Counted from the stretch's first letter, positions 1 through 9,167 are shown. The stretch: DNA of 64,000 nt from Bacteroidales bacterium (GCA_030690365.1 JAUYGX010000033.1:20932-84931), one strand, 5' to 3'. A program made the numbers and translations. Notes: generated by a model from the sequence alone, not told the origin.

Positions 1-411
1 GAGATTGCCATGATGGATAGCCGTGGAAACCCGTTAAACGGGAAAGTGCTTGAGATTACCGGTGAAAATGTGCGCATGGATTTTAATCACGGTCTGGCCG
101 GAAAAAATCTTTACGTAGCCGGACAGGTAATCAGTGTTCGTGAAATTACCGAAGCCGATCTGGCCCCCAAAGGTGGCTGTGGTTCTGGTTGTGGCTGTGG
201 AAGCAAGGATTCCTCCTCAGAAGATTCATGCTGCGGCGGCGGCGGTGGCGGACATCACGAACATGGTGGCGGCGGATGTGGCTGTAGCACCGAAGGATCG
301 CATGAGGGTCATGGGCATCACCACGATCATGAATATACCGAAGACTGTCCGAGTTGTGGCAATCCGGCCGAAATGCGCGGAAAAGGTCATGGCGATTGTC
401 AGTGTGGGTAA
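1..411 (+). CDS. slyD: SlyD-like FKBP peptidyl-prolyl isomerase, 3' part
   Basis: The reading frame is open from base 1, so the true start lies left of the window; 136 residues remain. The segment DFNHGLAGKNLYV followed by VREIT is the characteristic end of the FKBP fold in SlyD-type prolyl isomerases, which are cytoplasmic chaperones that also deliver nickel. About 80 residues of tail follow, very rich in Gly, Cys and His, with GCGSGCGCG, HEGHGHHHDHE and a last CPSC...CQC section. In SlyD such tails bind nickel and other metals; the cysteine content here is higher than in the His-dominated E. coli tail. Family assignment is firm, while metal specificity is inference. A hairpin terminator follows at 452-498. 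Confidence 0.85.
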   Translation, partial: EIAMMDSRGNPLNGKVLEITGENVRMDFNHGLAGKNLYVAGQVISVREITEADLAPKGGCGSGCGCGSKDSSSEDSCCGGGGGGHHEHGGGGCGCSTEGSHEGHGHHHDHEYTEDCPSCGNPAEMRGKGHGDCQCG

Positions 412-451
412 CAAATTGATTTTTAGATAAGATATCTTTCATAGATTAGTT

Positions 452-498
452 ACCGGGATTTACCAATGAGTTAATTTGGGAGATCCCGGTTATTTTTA
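452..498 (+). terminator. Rho-independent terminator after slyD-like gene
   Basis: ACCGGGAT (452-459) pairs perfectly with ATCCCGGT (483-490), and TATTTTTA follows. It sits 40 bases after the stop codon and separates the plus-strand gene from the convergent minus-strand gene. Confidence 0.6.
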
Positions 499-522
499 TG
501 TCCATTGTTCACCACTAGTAAG

Positions 523-1137
523 CTAAAATTCACCTTTTTCATTCATACCGATTGGGAATGCCGTCTTGTCCTTCCAATCTTGTGCTTGGAGTTCTGGAAC
601 TGGTTCTGAGTTAATTTTTGTATCAAAATCTTCTTTTGCTTTTTTAGTTAGGTCGTTTTCTATGTTTGATGTGACATTTGCAAAAAAATCAACTGCTGTT
701 GCTGGAATTTCTAAAAGAAAAATCTGTGTCTTATTTCCAATTTTGTAAATATCCAAGACTTTAAAGAATGCGTTTGATGTTAAAAGAACATGTCCAAATT
801 GTTTAGAGTCTGGATTGAATGCAGATAAATCTTTCGCATTAGCAGAAGCAATTAAGTAACGACAGTTTGCTACAAGTCCGCCATTTTTATAAGTCATATC
901 AGTAAAACCACGTTCCATCAAAATTTGTCCTATCTGATATTTTGAAATTAGACCCTCAGAAAGTGTTGTGTCTCTGTAGAAAAGTGTCAGACCTGAAAAT
1001 GTCTGCTTGTATATTTCTTCTATTTCAGTATTATTCATGTTGTATGAGTTTTTTTTACAATGACAGCCAACACTGTCTTTACTTTTGCGAAACACTTCTT
1101 TAAAATCTGTACCTGACCATTTGCACGCTACCATCAT
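523..1137 (-). CDS. Hypothetical protein, last gene of the exported-protein run
   Basis: The protein has 204 residues and I do not recognise the family. No signal peptide or membrane segment is obvious, so it is probably cytoplasmic. The longest reading begins MMVACKWSG and its ATG overlaps the TGA of the upstream lipoprotein gene in an ATGA arrangement, which supports translational coupling. A second possible start at 1038 gives a protein beginning MNNTEIEEIYKQ, where the sequence looks more like a folded domain; the first 33 residues contain a CHCKK motif. The middle (NPDSKQFGHVLLTSNAFFKVLDI) alternates like beta strands. The gene is AT-rich compared with the core genes to its right. Confidence 0.6.
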   Translation of the reverse strand: MMVACKWSGTDFKEVFRKSKDSVGCHCKKNSYNMNNTEIEEIYKQTFSGLTLFYRDTTLSEGLISKYQIGQILMERGFTDMTYKNGGLVANCRYLIASANAKDLSAFNPDSKQFGHVLLTSNAFFKVLDIYKIGNKTQIFLLEIPATAVDFFANVTSNIENDLTKKAKEDFDTKINSEPVPELQAQDWKDKTAFPIGMNEKGEF

Positions 1138-2213
1138 TCTCTAACTTGTAACTGATCTTCCAACGACCAAGCCCAAACCTTATCTATACCAAAAAAAGCT
1201 ATCGGTGAGGCTTTATAAGAAATTGGCAAATTCTCTTCATTCCAGGATTTACCCAAATCTTCACTTCTGAAAAAACGAATTTTTTGAGAAACATTATCTT
1301 GCTCCTGAGCAAATACAGATATGCTTGATTCAAAAATGTTCGCCTTAATAACAGACAATCCTTTTGTTGGGAATTTAATTGCCAGGTAATTTTCTTTTTC
1401 TTTCAAATATATCAGCATTCCTTCTTGTTCATCTTCGGTAATTAAATACAAGTTATCTCTATTATCTAAATATAAAGAAAAAGGATTGATGTTACTTGGT
1501 ATCCGATTGGTTGTTGTCTCTCCGGTAGTTAAATTAAATCCAATATAATTACCAGTAAGTTGCGGTAAATAATAAACAATTCCATTTTTACTTAATTCGT
1601 AACTACCGGATAATTTTGCTGGTAAGTGGAATAATCCAATCCAGGTTTTACCCCCGTCTTTTGTTTCATAAATTGCTTCCTTGGAGTTGTAATATGGTAA
1701 TTCATCTGAAGTTACTATTCCATTATTTTTTGTCCAAAACTTTATTTCTCTTAAATTAATTTCAGTAGTACATGATAATTTCCAATTATCACCATTGTCT
1801 ATTGACGTATATATATGGGAGCGAACACTATCAGCATTTTTGCCATAATAACTTTGGGTTAGAGCAAATAAAGTAGAATCAATGTATTGGAAGCACAAAA
1901 CCTCCCCTTTTTCAAATGGAATTTGTTTTTTCCAAACAGACCCTCCGTCTGATGTTTTGAGTAAAATAGCATCTTTAATTCGCGCCTTTTCTCTCCAGTC
2001 GATTTTGTAATCAATTAAATCAGAATTATCACCACCGAAAAACCCCACTTTTTCATTAATAAAATAAAGTTTTTTAAGAACATTATCATAGCCCATCCCA
2101 TCAGTAGTATTGCTTGTACCATTTGTTTTTATAACTTTCCAATTCATTTTATCTGAGTTTAGATTACAGCTAATCAATAGAAGAACAACTGCTATACAGG
2201 TATATTTAGTCAT
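1134..2213 (-). CDS. Lipoprotein with BNR/Asp-box beta-propeller repeats
   Basis: The 359-residue protein begins with a lipoprotein signal peptide (hydrophobic segment, then LLISC with Cys16 as the likely lipidation site). Asp-box motifs are visible: TSDGGSVW near residue 90, TSIDNGDNW, ETKDGGKTW and RSEDLGKSW near the end. These sit at the turns of sialidase/BNR-type beta-propellers, which serve as exported scaffolds or sugar-binding folds; nothing indicates an enzyme. Its ATG directly abuts the TAA of the gene at 2214-2546, and its own stop overlaps the next gene by four bases, so the three genes are probably translated from one mRNA. Function is unknown. Confidence 0.75.
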   Translation of the reverse strand: MTKYTCIAVVLLLISCNLNSDKMNWKVIKTNGTSNTTDGMGYDNVLKKLYFINEKVGFFGGDNSDLIDYKIDWREKARIKDAILLKTSDGGSVWKKQIPFEKGEVLCFQYIDSTLFALTQSYYGKNADSVRSHIYTSIDNGDNWKLSCTTEINLREIKFWTKNNGIVTSDELPYYNSKEAIYETKDGGKTWIGLFHLPAKLSGSYELSKNGIVYYLPQLTGNYIGFNLTTGETTTNRIPSNINPFSLYLDNRDNLYLITEDEQEGMLIYLKEKENYLAIKFPTKGLSVIKANIFESSISVFAQEQDNVSQKIRFFRSEDLGKSWNEENLPISYKASPIAFFGIDKVWAWSLEDQLQVRE

Positions 2214-2546
2214 TTAGTGCCATATAAAACGTTGATGTTTAATGTCATGAGTCAGCATAAATTCCCCAAATAATGAGTAAGCTTTATTCACACTAAATTC
2301 TTTTTTTATGGCTTGTAACAGTCCTGGCTTATCCCCATCCTTTAAGTTAAAAATTGGATAGAATTTATATACTTCCTCTGGCTCTATTGTATAGATATAT
2401 TCATAATCAGAATCCCCGAAGGTTTCTTCAACGAATTTACCAGTATCATACCCATCAAAGTATAACTGGCCTTTCTCGTTAAAATATATCTGCATAGATA
2501 TTTTTATGTTCGAGTTTTCCAAATAAAATAAAGTTATTTTTTCCAT
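2214..2546 (-). CDS. Small hypothetical protein
   Basis: The protein has 110 residues, is acidic, has no signal peptide and belongs to no family I recognise. The sequence is rich in aromatic residues and ends in KHQRFIWH. The size, acidity and position in a string of unrelated small genes recall immunity proteins of polymorphic toxin systems, but no toxin gene is present in this window, so that reading is speculation. The gene starts 14 bases after the stop of the 533-residue exported protein and its own stop touches the start of the BNR lipoprotein. Confidence 0.55.
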   Translation of the reverse strand: MEKITLFYLENSNIKISMQIYFNEKGQLYFDGYDTGKFVEETFGDSDYEYIYTIEPEEVYKFYPIFNLKDGDKPGLLQAIKKEFSVNKAYSLFGEFMLTHDIKHQRFIWH

Positions 2547-2560
2547 TTTGCATTACTTTT

Positions 2561-4162
2561 TTAATTCTTTAAAAAATCTATCATTGGCTGAAATGGATCG
2601 CGAAAAGTAAGCGAACCGTCTTTTTCGAGGGTATATATCAGAGCCATCATTTTTGTATATCGGGCAGCGACCATTTGCGTAATAGTTGCGCCATCTTCAG
2701 TTGAAATAACTTGCTCACCGCTTGACATTCTGATCAATTCTTTGAAGATTTCCAAATCGTCGTCGGGTGGGTTTTTCGCAATAGCCAATGCATGCGCTTC
2801 AGCATCTTCCCAAAACTCAGCCACATACTGATCATCACCGAGATGTCGGACACGAATATCGTATTCGTTTTCGATTCCCTGCTGTTCCATTTTTCCAATA
2901 CTACCCAGAATAGCTAAAAATGTCCCAAAATTGAATATCTCAGTTTTCAGTTGTGCCTGCGCGATATAATCATCCATTGATGTTACAAACAGCGACTGAA
3001 ACTGGCTCTGTTTTTCTTCGGGCCAGGATTCCATTTTGGTTGCCAACAGCTTATTCTCGGGCAGTTCCGGATTTGAATTTTTAACTGATGTTTTCAGATC
3101 GTTTATGAATCTGCTGTGGATATTCAGAAATACCGGATCTTTTGCATCGAGATAAACCGGTTCCGGAATGTCTGGTTGAGTGTTTTCATTTTCTACTACT
3201 GTCTCTGAAGTTTGTCCTGAAACAGATTGTTTTTTGATTTCAAAAGAAAAAGGAATCTCCTTGCGGATGATGTCGGCCTCGTACAAAGTTACAAATGCAA
3301 CATGCTCAACGGATATGTGATATAGACCATTGTTTTCGCTAACATCCCCAATATCTAACTCGTTCTGGTAGTCATCTAAAAAAGTCCACCTAAAGAGGTT
3401 TTTGTTGCCTTTATTGTAAAAATGAAAAGAAACATCATCGTCGTTGATCTCAACCAACGTAATTACTCCGTCGGAAAAAGGTTTCTCAATACCAATATCG
3501 GATTTGTATAAGGTGAGACTGGCAATATTTGCAGGTAGAATCATAACAACTTTACCTGAAACTGCTGATAATTCAACCTCACCATCCAATGCACCGATTT
3601 TGCCGATTGTCGTGTAATCCTCGGGATTGCGCAGGTTAACTAACCGGCCTCCAAAGTAGAATGGTTTATCGCCAGTTTGTTCATTAAGCGATACGAGTGT
3701 AAAATCATCGTCTGCGTAGCTTCCATCATCCTTTATTTCGGTATTACCTTGGTGATCAAGATAATCAAGGCCGTTGGTGCCTTTTGCATAGTCGATATAG
3801 ACAAATACTACACCTTCGCTAATATTTGGAATATACGGAAAGACAATTTGTAAGTTCGTTTTATAACCTTCTGAGTCTTCCGGATATCTGAGGCCAAGCA
3901 TGATGCCACCTGCAGTTGTAGTAAGAGGCTCGAATCCTCCGATAGGCCCCAAAGGTTGAGAAAGCAGCAGATCATATTCTTCTTCTGTAAGCGAAACATA
4001 ATCATCGCCGGAAAAGTCAATTCTGTTTTCGAGGTCGGCGATGCGCTCTTCTTGATTGATGTTTGTTTTCATGGGTTGTTCATTTTTAGTAGTTTGAGAA
4101 AAGCAATTTGCTCCAACAAGAATCAGAAATGCAAGAGATAATTCAATTTTATTATATTTCAT
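2561..4162 (-). CDS. Secreted protein of unknown function
   Basis: The 533-residue protein begins with an N-terminal signal peptide of about 22 residues ending in CFSQ, so it is exported. I recognise no catalytic motif and no T9SS sorting domain. The first half (to about residue 320) looks beta-rich and acidic, with phrases such as LRYPEDSEGYKTNLQIVFPYI. After a Pro/Glu-rich linker near residues 320-345 the second half is predicted helical, and includes SRFINDLKTSVKN and QFQSLFVTSMDDYIAQAQLK. It ends in DPFQPMIDFLKN. It lies in the seven-gene minus-strand run between a DUF3592 membrane protein and a small hypothetical gene. Confidence 0.6.
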   Translation of the reverse strand: MKYNKIELSLAFLILVGANCFSQTTKNEQPMKTNINQEERIADLENRIDFSGDDYVSLTEEEYDLLLSQPLGPIGGFEPLTTTAGGIMLGLRYPEDSEGYKTNLQIVFPYIPNISEGVVFVYIDYAKGTNGLDYLDHQGNTEIKDDGSYADDDFTLVSLNEQTGDKPFYFGGRLVNLRNPEDYTTIGKIGALDGEVELSAVSGKVVMILPANIASLTLYKSDIGIEKPFSDGVITLVEINDDDVSFHFYNKGNKNLFRWTFLDDYQNELDIGDVSENNGLYHISVEHVAFVTLYEADIIRKEIPFSFEIKKQSVSGQTSETVVENENTQPDIPEPVYLDAKDPVFLNIHSRFINDLKTSVKNSNPELPENKLLATKMESWPEEKQSQFQSLFVTSMDDYIAQAQLKTEIFNFGTFLAILGSIGKMEQQGIENEYDIRVRHLGDDQYVAEFWEDAEAHALAIAKNPPDDDLEIFKELIRMSSGEQVISTEDGATITQMVAARYTKMMALIYTLEKDGSLTFRDPFQPMIDFLKN

Positions 4163-4210
4163 TATGGTCGTTTTTAAATTATTTGAAGTTTATGAACAAA
4201 TTCGGACTGA

Positions 4211-5767
4211 TTAATTCAGCCCTGTTTTAAATGTCTGGAATTTCTTCCAAAATTCGGGATCGTCTTCGGCTAATTCGTCGAGTTCGAGTTGGATACCGAG
4301 TTGTAAAATATCTTCCCAATCGAGTTTTAGCAGGGTCGTTGGAAGTGGTCTGGGTAAGTTGATGATTCTGGTGACAAGCATTTCAAATGCCAGGGAAAGA
4401 TTATCTTCATTCAATAACGTTTGGATTTCACTTACATTTTCCGGTGATAAATAAGGTGAACTTTTCGTAAGGAGGTTAGTGAGTTTTCGGATGATAACTA
4501 TTTCTTCTTCCTCTACTTCATTGACTTCCTCTGTCTTTGATTTGACGTTCCGGTTTGATCCTAAACGCTGATTGAAATCGATATAGAATTTCTCTAAAGG
4601 TTTCAGTGAGTCCAGATAAGCACGAAATTGATCCCCCTTTTTGATTTCCCCTCCGGTTCGGGATGGTATCCAGAAAGAAAAATCTCTCTCAAGCGCAACA
4701 AAATCCGCTAATTTTGTAGTTGCTATCTGGGTATCCATTTCGATTCGATAGCGGAGATACCTGGTCTTCGGATTTGCCTTAATCACTATAGCTATGGCAT
4801 AAACACCGGAAGTTTTAAGATCCTCATGGATTTCAGGATCACCTGTCGCAGGGACAATACTTTTGTGCCCACTTAATACAAGAAATAATAAGCAAAACAA
4901 TGCAACCGTCACAAATCCAAAAAACAGGGGAGGAATCCAAAACTCTGACCAGGTGTTAACGACTCCTTTATTTGGGTTGTTTGCCAGATAAATGACCTCC
5001 ACCTGGTCTCCGGTTTTCAACCGGGACAATGGCTTGGTTGTTGATCCGTGAATGTTGTACGACTTATCAGATGCATCTTTAAAAGTGATCATCGGGAACA
5101 CTCCGCTTATCGTTTTGCCATCGTTACTTTTCGAATAAATTCTTTCAGTTCCGGTGACATATCCAATTGTTTTAATACCATTTTTAAGCATGTCGATTCC
5201 TCTTTGTGAAGTCACATAGGTCCCCAACATGCAAGCAGGTATCGCAAAAAATAAAATTATTAAAACAGGAAAACGAACAGGATTAAGATGAAAGTGAGCA
5301 ATGAGATTTGGCAGGAGATGAAAAGGATCATCCAACTTGTGATCATTAGAAATAAGGATTCCTCCCATCCACATCAGGATTAAAACAACAGTAAAACCCA
5401 GAACCAAGCCAGCCGGCCCTATAGGAAACTCCCTCCACAATAGTAGTTGGGCATTTTTTGGATTTGACTTTTCGTAGGCAACTTTTATTTCATCACCTGT
5501 TTGTGATGACGGTTTTAAGGAATAAGAACGACCGTGCACCTTGATATGTTCCCCTTCTGAGGTGACAAATTCAACAAGGGGAGTTAATAAAGGAGCCTTT
5601 GTAGTATCTGTGCTTGAATGTGATGAACTGTCCATTCCCACCACAATGCCTTGTGCTTTTTCCCCTGTTATCAGTAAGCTGACTGAATTTAGCATGATAT
5701 ATCCGGTTAGGAATATCAAAACCAGAACAATAACACTCAAAAACCAACTAACGAAACTTGTAGTCAT
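4211..5767 (-). CDS. Membrane protein with two DUF3592 modules
   Basis: The protein is about 518 residues from the ATG at 5767; an in-frame TTG at 5785 adds six residues and is less likely. Two copies of a DUF3592-like pattern are visible. The first runs GEKAQGIVVGMDSS...VEFVTSEGEHIKVHG...GDEIKVAYEKSNPKNAQL, and the second runs IKTIGYVTGTERIY...ITFKDASDKSYNIHG...GDQVEVIYLANNPNKG. Each is framed by transmembrane helices, giving about four: near the start, around residues 115-140, 165-190 and 275-300. The C-terminal 200 residues are soluble and include a Glu-rich stretch. DUF3592 has no established biochemical role. It belongs to the minus-strand run of exported proteins. Confidence 0.7.
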   Translation of the reverse strand: MTTSFVSWFLSVIVLVLIFLTGYIMLNSVSLLITGEKAQGIVVGMDSSSHSSTDTTKAPLLTPLVEFVTSEGEHIKVHGRSYSLKPSSQTGDEIKVAYEKSNPKNAQLLLWREFPIGPAGLVLGFTVVLILMWMGGILISNDHKLDDPFHLLPNLIAHFHLNPVRFPVLIILFFAIPACMLGTYVTSQRGIDMLKNGIKTIGYVTGTERIYSKSNDGKTISGVFPMITFKDASDKSYNIHGSTTKPLSRLKTGDQVEVIYLANNPNKGVVNTWSEFWIPPLFFGFVTVALFCLLFLVLSGHKSIVPATGDPEIHEDLKTSGVYAIAIVIKANPKTRYLRYRIEMDTQIATTKLADFVALERDFSFWIPSRTGGEIKKGDQFRAYLDSLKPLEKFYIDFNQRLGSNRNVKSKTEEVNEVEEEEIVIIRKLTNLLTKSSPYLSPENVSEIQTLLNEDNLSLAFEMLVTRIINLPRPLPTTLLKLDWEDILQLGIQLELDELAEDDPEFWKKFQTFKTGLN

Positions 5768-5796
5768 GTCAATGCTATTAATCAATAATTTTGCCC

Positions 5797-6363
5797 TTAT
5801 TTATTTTTAATTATTTTATCCAGGTCTAAAAGTCCAATATGTAAGTGATAAGGAATTGTATCATATCCTGATTCTGCGTTGTATGCAATGATATACTTCC
5901 CTTCTTTATAAAAGGTAATATCCTGAATAGAAAAAAAAAGTCCGCGACTGAACAGGATTTTAAACTCTTTGTTTGACAAGGTTTTAACAATCATATAATA
6001 GGTTTCTTCGTCGCCACGATATTGTCTGTCAATCGTTTCTAAATTCGCTTCTGAATATTTCTGTTTGTCGACAGGGATAGTATAAGCACGGTGATAATCT
6101 GTTTCATCGTCCACCGTAAATGGTTTTAATGTGTCCAGAATAGCACCGTTATCTGAATATAACAGCAGAAATGTTGAATCCGCATTTCTACCGAAAATGA
6201 TTTTCGAATCTTTTACATATATGTGGCCAGGTATGCCTTCGACTTTTATATTCCAGTCGAAGTCTTTTGCTTTTAACTTATAGTCTTTGTGTCTCAAAAA
6301 AGTAAAGTTACACATCGTACAAGAGATTGATATGATGATTAATAGGATAATTTTTGTTTTCAT
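5797..6363 (-). CDS. Putative lipoprotein of unknown function
   Basis: The 188-residue protein starts with a hydrophobic leader, MKTKIILLIIISISCTMCNF, containing two Cys that could serve as lipidation site, so it is probably anchored in the cell envelope. The rest is a beta-rich domain of unknown function with the pattern GIPGHIYVKDSKIIFGRNADS and a C-terminal stretch HLHIGLLDLDKII. Its ATG overlaps the TGA of the preceding lipoprotein gene (ATGA), which indicates coupled translation, and the DUF3592 gene follows about 30 bases later. Confidence 0.6.
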   Translation of the reverse strand: MKTKIILLIIISISCTMCNFTFLRHKDYKLKAKDFDWNIKVEGIPGHIYVKDSKIIFGRNADSTFLLLYSDNGAILDTLKPFTVDDETDYHRAYTIPVDKQKYSEANLETIDRQYRGDEETYYMIVKTLSNKEFKILFSRGLFFSIQDITFYKEGKYIIAYNAESGYDTIPYHLHIGLLDLDKIIKNK

Positions 6364-6929
6364 ATTGGGATTGTAGTCTTCTCTTTCTCCACTTTTTTTC
6401 CGGTTTTATCGATGTAAAACCAATGGTCGCTTAACCAAATCGAGTGTTCGCCATCTGATTGGGTTTTGCAATCGTTACTCACTTCAGCCACACCATTTTC
6501 AAAAGACCAGGCACAGTCGAATTGTGGTTTTATCACCACCTTGCCGGTCATGGAGTCGGCATAACCAATTTTGCCATTCTCTATAATTCTAAAAAGACCA
6601 TCTGATGGATAGTCCGGTCCATTATCGAAAGTGAATACCTTATACAAAACATTTTCTTTTCTGTCGATGGCAATAAAATCAATATTTGATTTTACAACTA
6701 TGGCATAGGTTATAAATGTATCCGTGAAGCACATTGCATATTTTCCAGGTGGTATAGTGGTGTCGCCCTTCAAATTAACATAACCGAACCTGTCATTCAC
6801 AGTGTCGTAAAATTTTAATAAATAGTCTTTTTCTGTAATCGCTTTTGGATTAATGGCTGTTCCACAACCGGTCATACTTCCCAGGAGAAAAAGTAGGATA
6901 AGTTTATTTATTGTCTTTAGAGTTTTCAA
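6360..6929 (-). CDS. Lipoprotein with WG-type repeats
   Basis: The 189-residue protein has the N-terminus MKTLKTINKLILLFLLGSMTGC, a typical lipoprotein leader with lipobox GSMTGC. The mature part carries phrases of the WG (KWG) repeat family: DRFGYVNLKGDTTIPPGKY, GKIGYADSMTGKVVIKPQFD and HWFYIDKTGKKV. These repeats occur in exported bacterial proteins with no defined activity. The start codon is TTG, chosen because no other start lies upstream of the leader and because a full AGGAGG sits four bases upstream, unusual for this phylum. It is the first gene of the seven-gene run, and its stop overlaps the next start. Confidence 0.7.
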   Translation of the reverse strand: MKTLKTINKLILLFLLGSMTGCGTAINPKAITEKDYLLKFYDTVNDRFGYVNLKGDTTIPPGKYAMCFTDTFITYAIVVKSNIDFIAIDRKENVLYKVFTFDNGPDYPSDGLFRIIENGKIGYADSMTGKVVIKPQFDCAWSFENGVAEVSNDCKTQSDGEHSIWLSDHWFYIDKTGKKVEKEKTTIPI

Positions 6930-6933
6930 TAGG

Positions 6934-6939
6934 CCTCCT
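6934..6939 (-). promoter_or_regulatory. AGGAGG ribosome-binding site before a TTG start
   Basis: The minus strand reads AGGAGG followed by CCTA and then TTG at 6929. Strong Shine-Dalgarno sequences are rare in Bacteroidota, so this one helps decide the non-ATG start. Confidence 0.5.
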
Positions 6940-6998
6940 TTTCTAAATTCAGATTTTGGTTTTTTTCTGATGGTTCCAGTGTGATACGATCCAATTAT

Positions 6999-9167
6999 TT
7001 AGTTAGCAACTGTGGGGCATGTGGGGCAGGAAATGATTTTAAATTCCGTTCTCCGGTTGGCCTGATGTTGAGCTGTAGTGCATTGCACACCATTGGAGCA
7101 TCCATTTACAAGCCTGGATTCACCATAGCCTTTGGCAACAATCCGGCCTTTGGAAATACCTTTCGCAAGGATATAGTTAACGGCAGCATCGGCCCTGCAT
7201 TGCGAGAGTTTCAAGTTGTAATCATCACTACCCCGACTATCGGTATGCGACGACAATTCGATGATCATATCCGGAAAATCATTCATGAGCTTTACCAGCC
7301 GGTTCAATTCTTCGGCAGCTCTGGGTTTGATATCACACTTATCATAATCGTAATAAATTTTATCCAGCCTGATGACTTCGTCAATGGTAGGTTGTTGCAT
7401 GCTTAATTTCAGCGTTACATAAAGGTCTTTACTTCTGTCGAGTGCTTTGGTAGTTTCATTCACTGCTTCACTGCTAAGCCATCCCTTTTGTTCACCTGAA
7501 ACTTTAAAATCGCTGGATTGTTCCAACTGAAAGAAAAATGTTCCGTCTTCCGATGTTATCCGGGTGTTTGAATGATTTAAATCCATGTTTTTACAGGTAA
7601 CTGTAACGCCTGAAACAGGTTGGTTGTTCCGGCTGTTGGTTACCACACCCGACAAAGTAAACCGCGGATCGTTGTGCGTGAGCGTTCTTTCAATCAGCGA
7701 GTTGGTAAAGTCATCCTTTGAGATGTTGGCCGCCGTTGTGGTTATATTGTTCAATAATCCCTGTATCCGGTAATTATCAGCCGGCAATTCTTCCACCCAA
7801 AGAATTCCGTCCGGGTCGGTCATTCCCTGATAGATGATATTGGATTTTTCATCTTTTAAAGTGACCGAAACATAAGGCAATGGGATGGAAGTGTATTTAT
7901 CGAGTACCGTAATTTTAACCATGGGGTTTAGCGATGGTTCTTGCGGCACGATGGTTTTCGCAGCAAAATAGGCTATACAATCGGTTTCGGATGTGCCAAA
8001 CCTGTTGGTGGAAACATATCCACTTTCGAGTTGATCGGTTGTGGTGAGTGAAAAATCGTCGAAACTTGAGTTTATAGGTGCTTTCAGGTTTACCGGGGCA
8101 GTGAAATTTGTTCCTTCGTTCTTAGAAACGAATACATCCAGGCCACCTAAACCCGGCAATCCGTTAGAGGCAAAATACAAATTGCCGGAGTTGTCAAATG
8201 TGGGGAAGATTTCATTTTCGGAAGTGTTTAGGACTGAGATATTTATTGGTTCCGACCAGGTGTTATCGACTTGTTTGGTACAAAAATACAAGTCCATACC
8301 GCCTTTTCCTCCGGGTTTATCGGAGGCAAAAACCAACATGTTTCCATCATTTCTAAGTGCAGGGTGTGCCACATTGTAGCTGCTGTTGTTGAATTTGAAC
8401 AAATCGACCTGGTTCCATTTTCCATCTTTGAGGATGGCCGCTGAAATTTGTAACTTCCGGGTATTGACATCGGATTCCTGGAGCGATTTTTTATTGATGG
8501 TTGTAAAATAGAGCGTGCTTCCATCGCCCGACAAGGTGGCCGGACCATCATTGTAACTGCTCATGACCTCTTTGGCAAAAGGTGTCAACTTACTGAAACT
8601 AATATCTGTTGCATATAATTTTGTAAATCCTTTTCCGGTCCAGTCGCTTTTGCCGGTGCCATCTCCTTCGGCGGTTACTACAAAACCATTTCTGGTTTGG
8701 ATGTTCGAAAATACAGATTTTGAATACTTTACTGTCATGTTTGTAACATCATACTTATCTTCATCTATCATGAGTTCATCATACATGTCAATAGATTTGA
8801 TGAGATTTGCAGCCTTCTCTCCGGGATTTTTTTCCTGATACAGGAGGGCATTCTGTCTGGCTTCGGCAATATTTCCCTGCACCCGTAACAATTGAATAAA
8901 TTCATACCTGTCCTCCGTGTTCGATTCTTTCATGGTAACCACCGAGCGATATACCGCAATTGCGTTATCAATATTATTGATTAGTTGGTAAGATATGGCG
9001 AGATTTTTGGTGGCAGCATAATCGCCTGGCGACTTCTCAAGATATTGCACGTATAATGGAATGGCTTCGCTGTATTCGTACAGTTTAAACTTTTTATCTG
9101 CCTGCGATTTTTGTGCCAAAAGCGAAATTCCTGATAGGCACAGGAGCATGATGACTAAATTTTTCAT
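6999..9167 (-). CDS. PorE-like OmpA-family protein (TPR, propeller, CRD, OmpA)
   Basis: The 722-residue protein has a signal peptide ending SLLAQ. The domain order is TPR-like helices (about residues 20-110, with AIPLYVQYLEKSPGDYAATKNLA), a propeller of PD40-like repeats (about 165-395, with LSGDGSTLYFTT and NDGNMLVFASDKPGGKGGMDLYF), one or two carboxypeptidase-regulatory-like folds (about 410-580), and a C-terminal OmpA peptidoglycan-binding domain (about 600-715, with SSHTDSRGSDDYNLKLSQCRA and RRTEFKI). This architecture matches PorE-type proteins, thought to tether T9SS complexes to peptidoglycan. It is encoded nine bases after the PorP/SprF gene, the usual neighbourhood. It is probably periplasmic or outer-membrane-associated; the exact orthology is inferred. 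Confidence 0.85.
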   Translation of the reverse strand: MKNLVIMLLCLSGISLLAQKSQADKKFKLYEYSEAIPLYVQYLEKSPGDYAATKNLAISYQLINNIDNAIAVYRSVVTMKESNTEDRYEFIQLLRVQGNIAEARQNALLYQEKNPGEKAANLIKSIDMYDELMIDEDKYDVTNMTVKYSKSVFSNIQTRNGFVVTAEGDGTGKSDWTGKGFTKLYATDISFSKLTPFAKEVMSSYNDGPATLSGDGSTLYFTTINKKSLQESDVNTRKLQISAAILKDGKWNQVDLFKFNNSSYNVAHPALRNDGNMLVFASDKPGGKGGMDLYFCTKQVDNTWSEPINISVLNTSENEIFPTFDNSGNLYFASNGLPGLGGLDVFVSKNEGTNFTAPVNLKAPINSSFDDFSLTTTDQLESGYVSTNRFGTSETDCIAYFAAKTIVPQEPSLNPMVKITVLDKYTSIPLPYVSVTLKDEKSNIIYQGMTDPDGILWVEELPADNYRIQGLLNNITTTAANISKDDFTNSLIERTLTHNDPRFTLSGVVTNSRNNQPVSGVTVTCKNMDLNHSNTRITSEDGTFFFQLEQSSDFKVSGEQKGWLSSEAVNETTKALDRSKDLYVTLKLSMQQPTIDEVIRLDKIYYDYDKCDIKPRAAEELNRLVKLMNDFPDMIIELSSHTDSRGSDDYNLKLSQCRADAAVNYILAKGISKGRIVAKGYGESRLVNGCSNGVQCTTAQHQANRRTEFKIISCPTCPTVAN

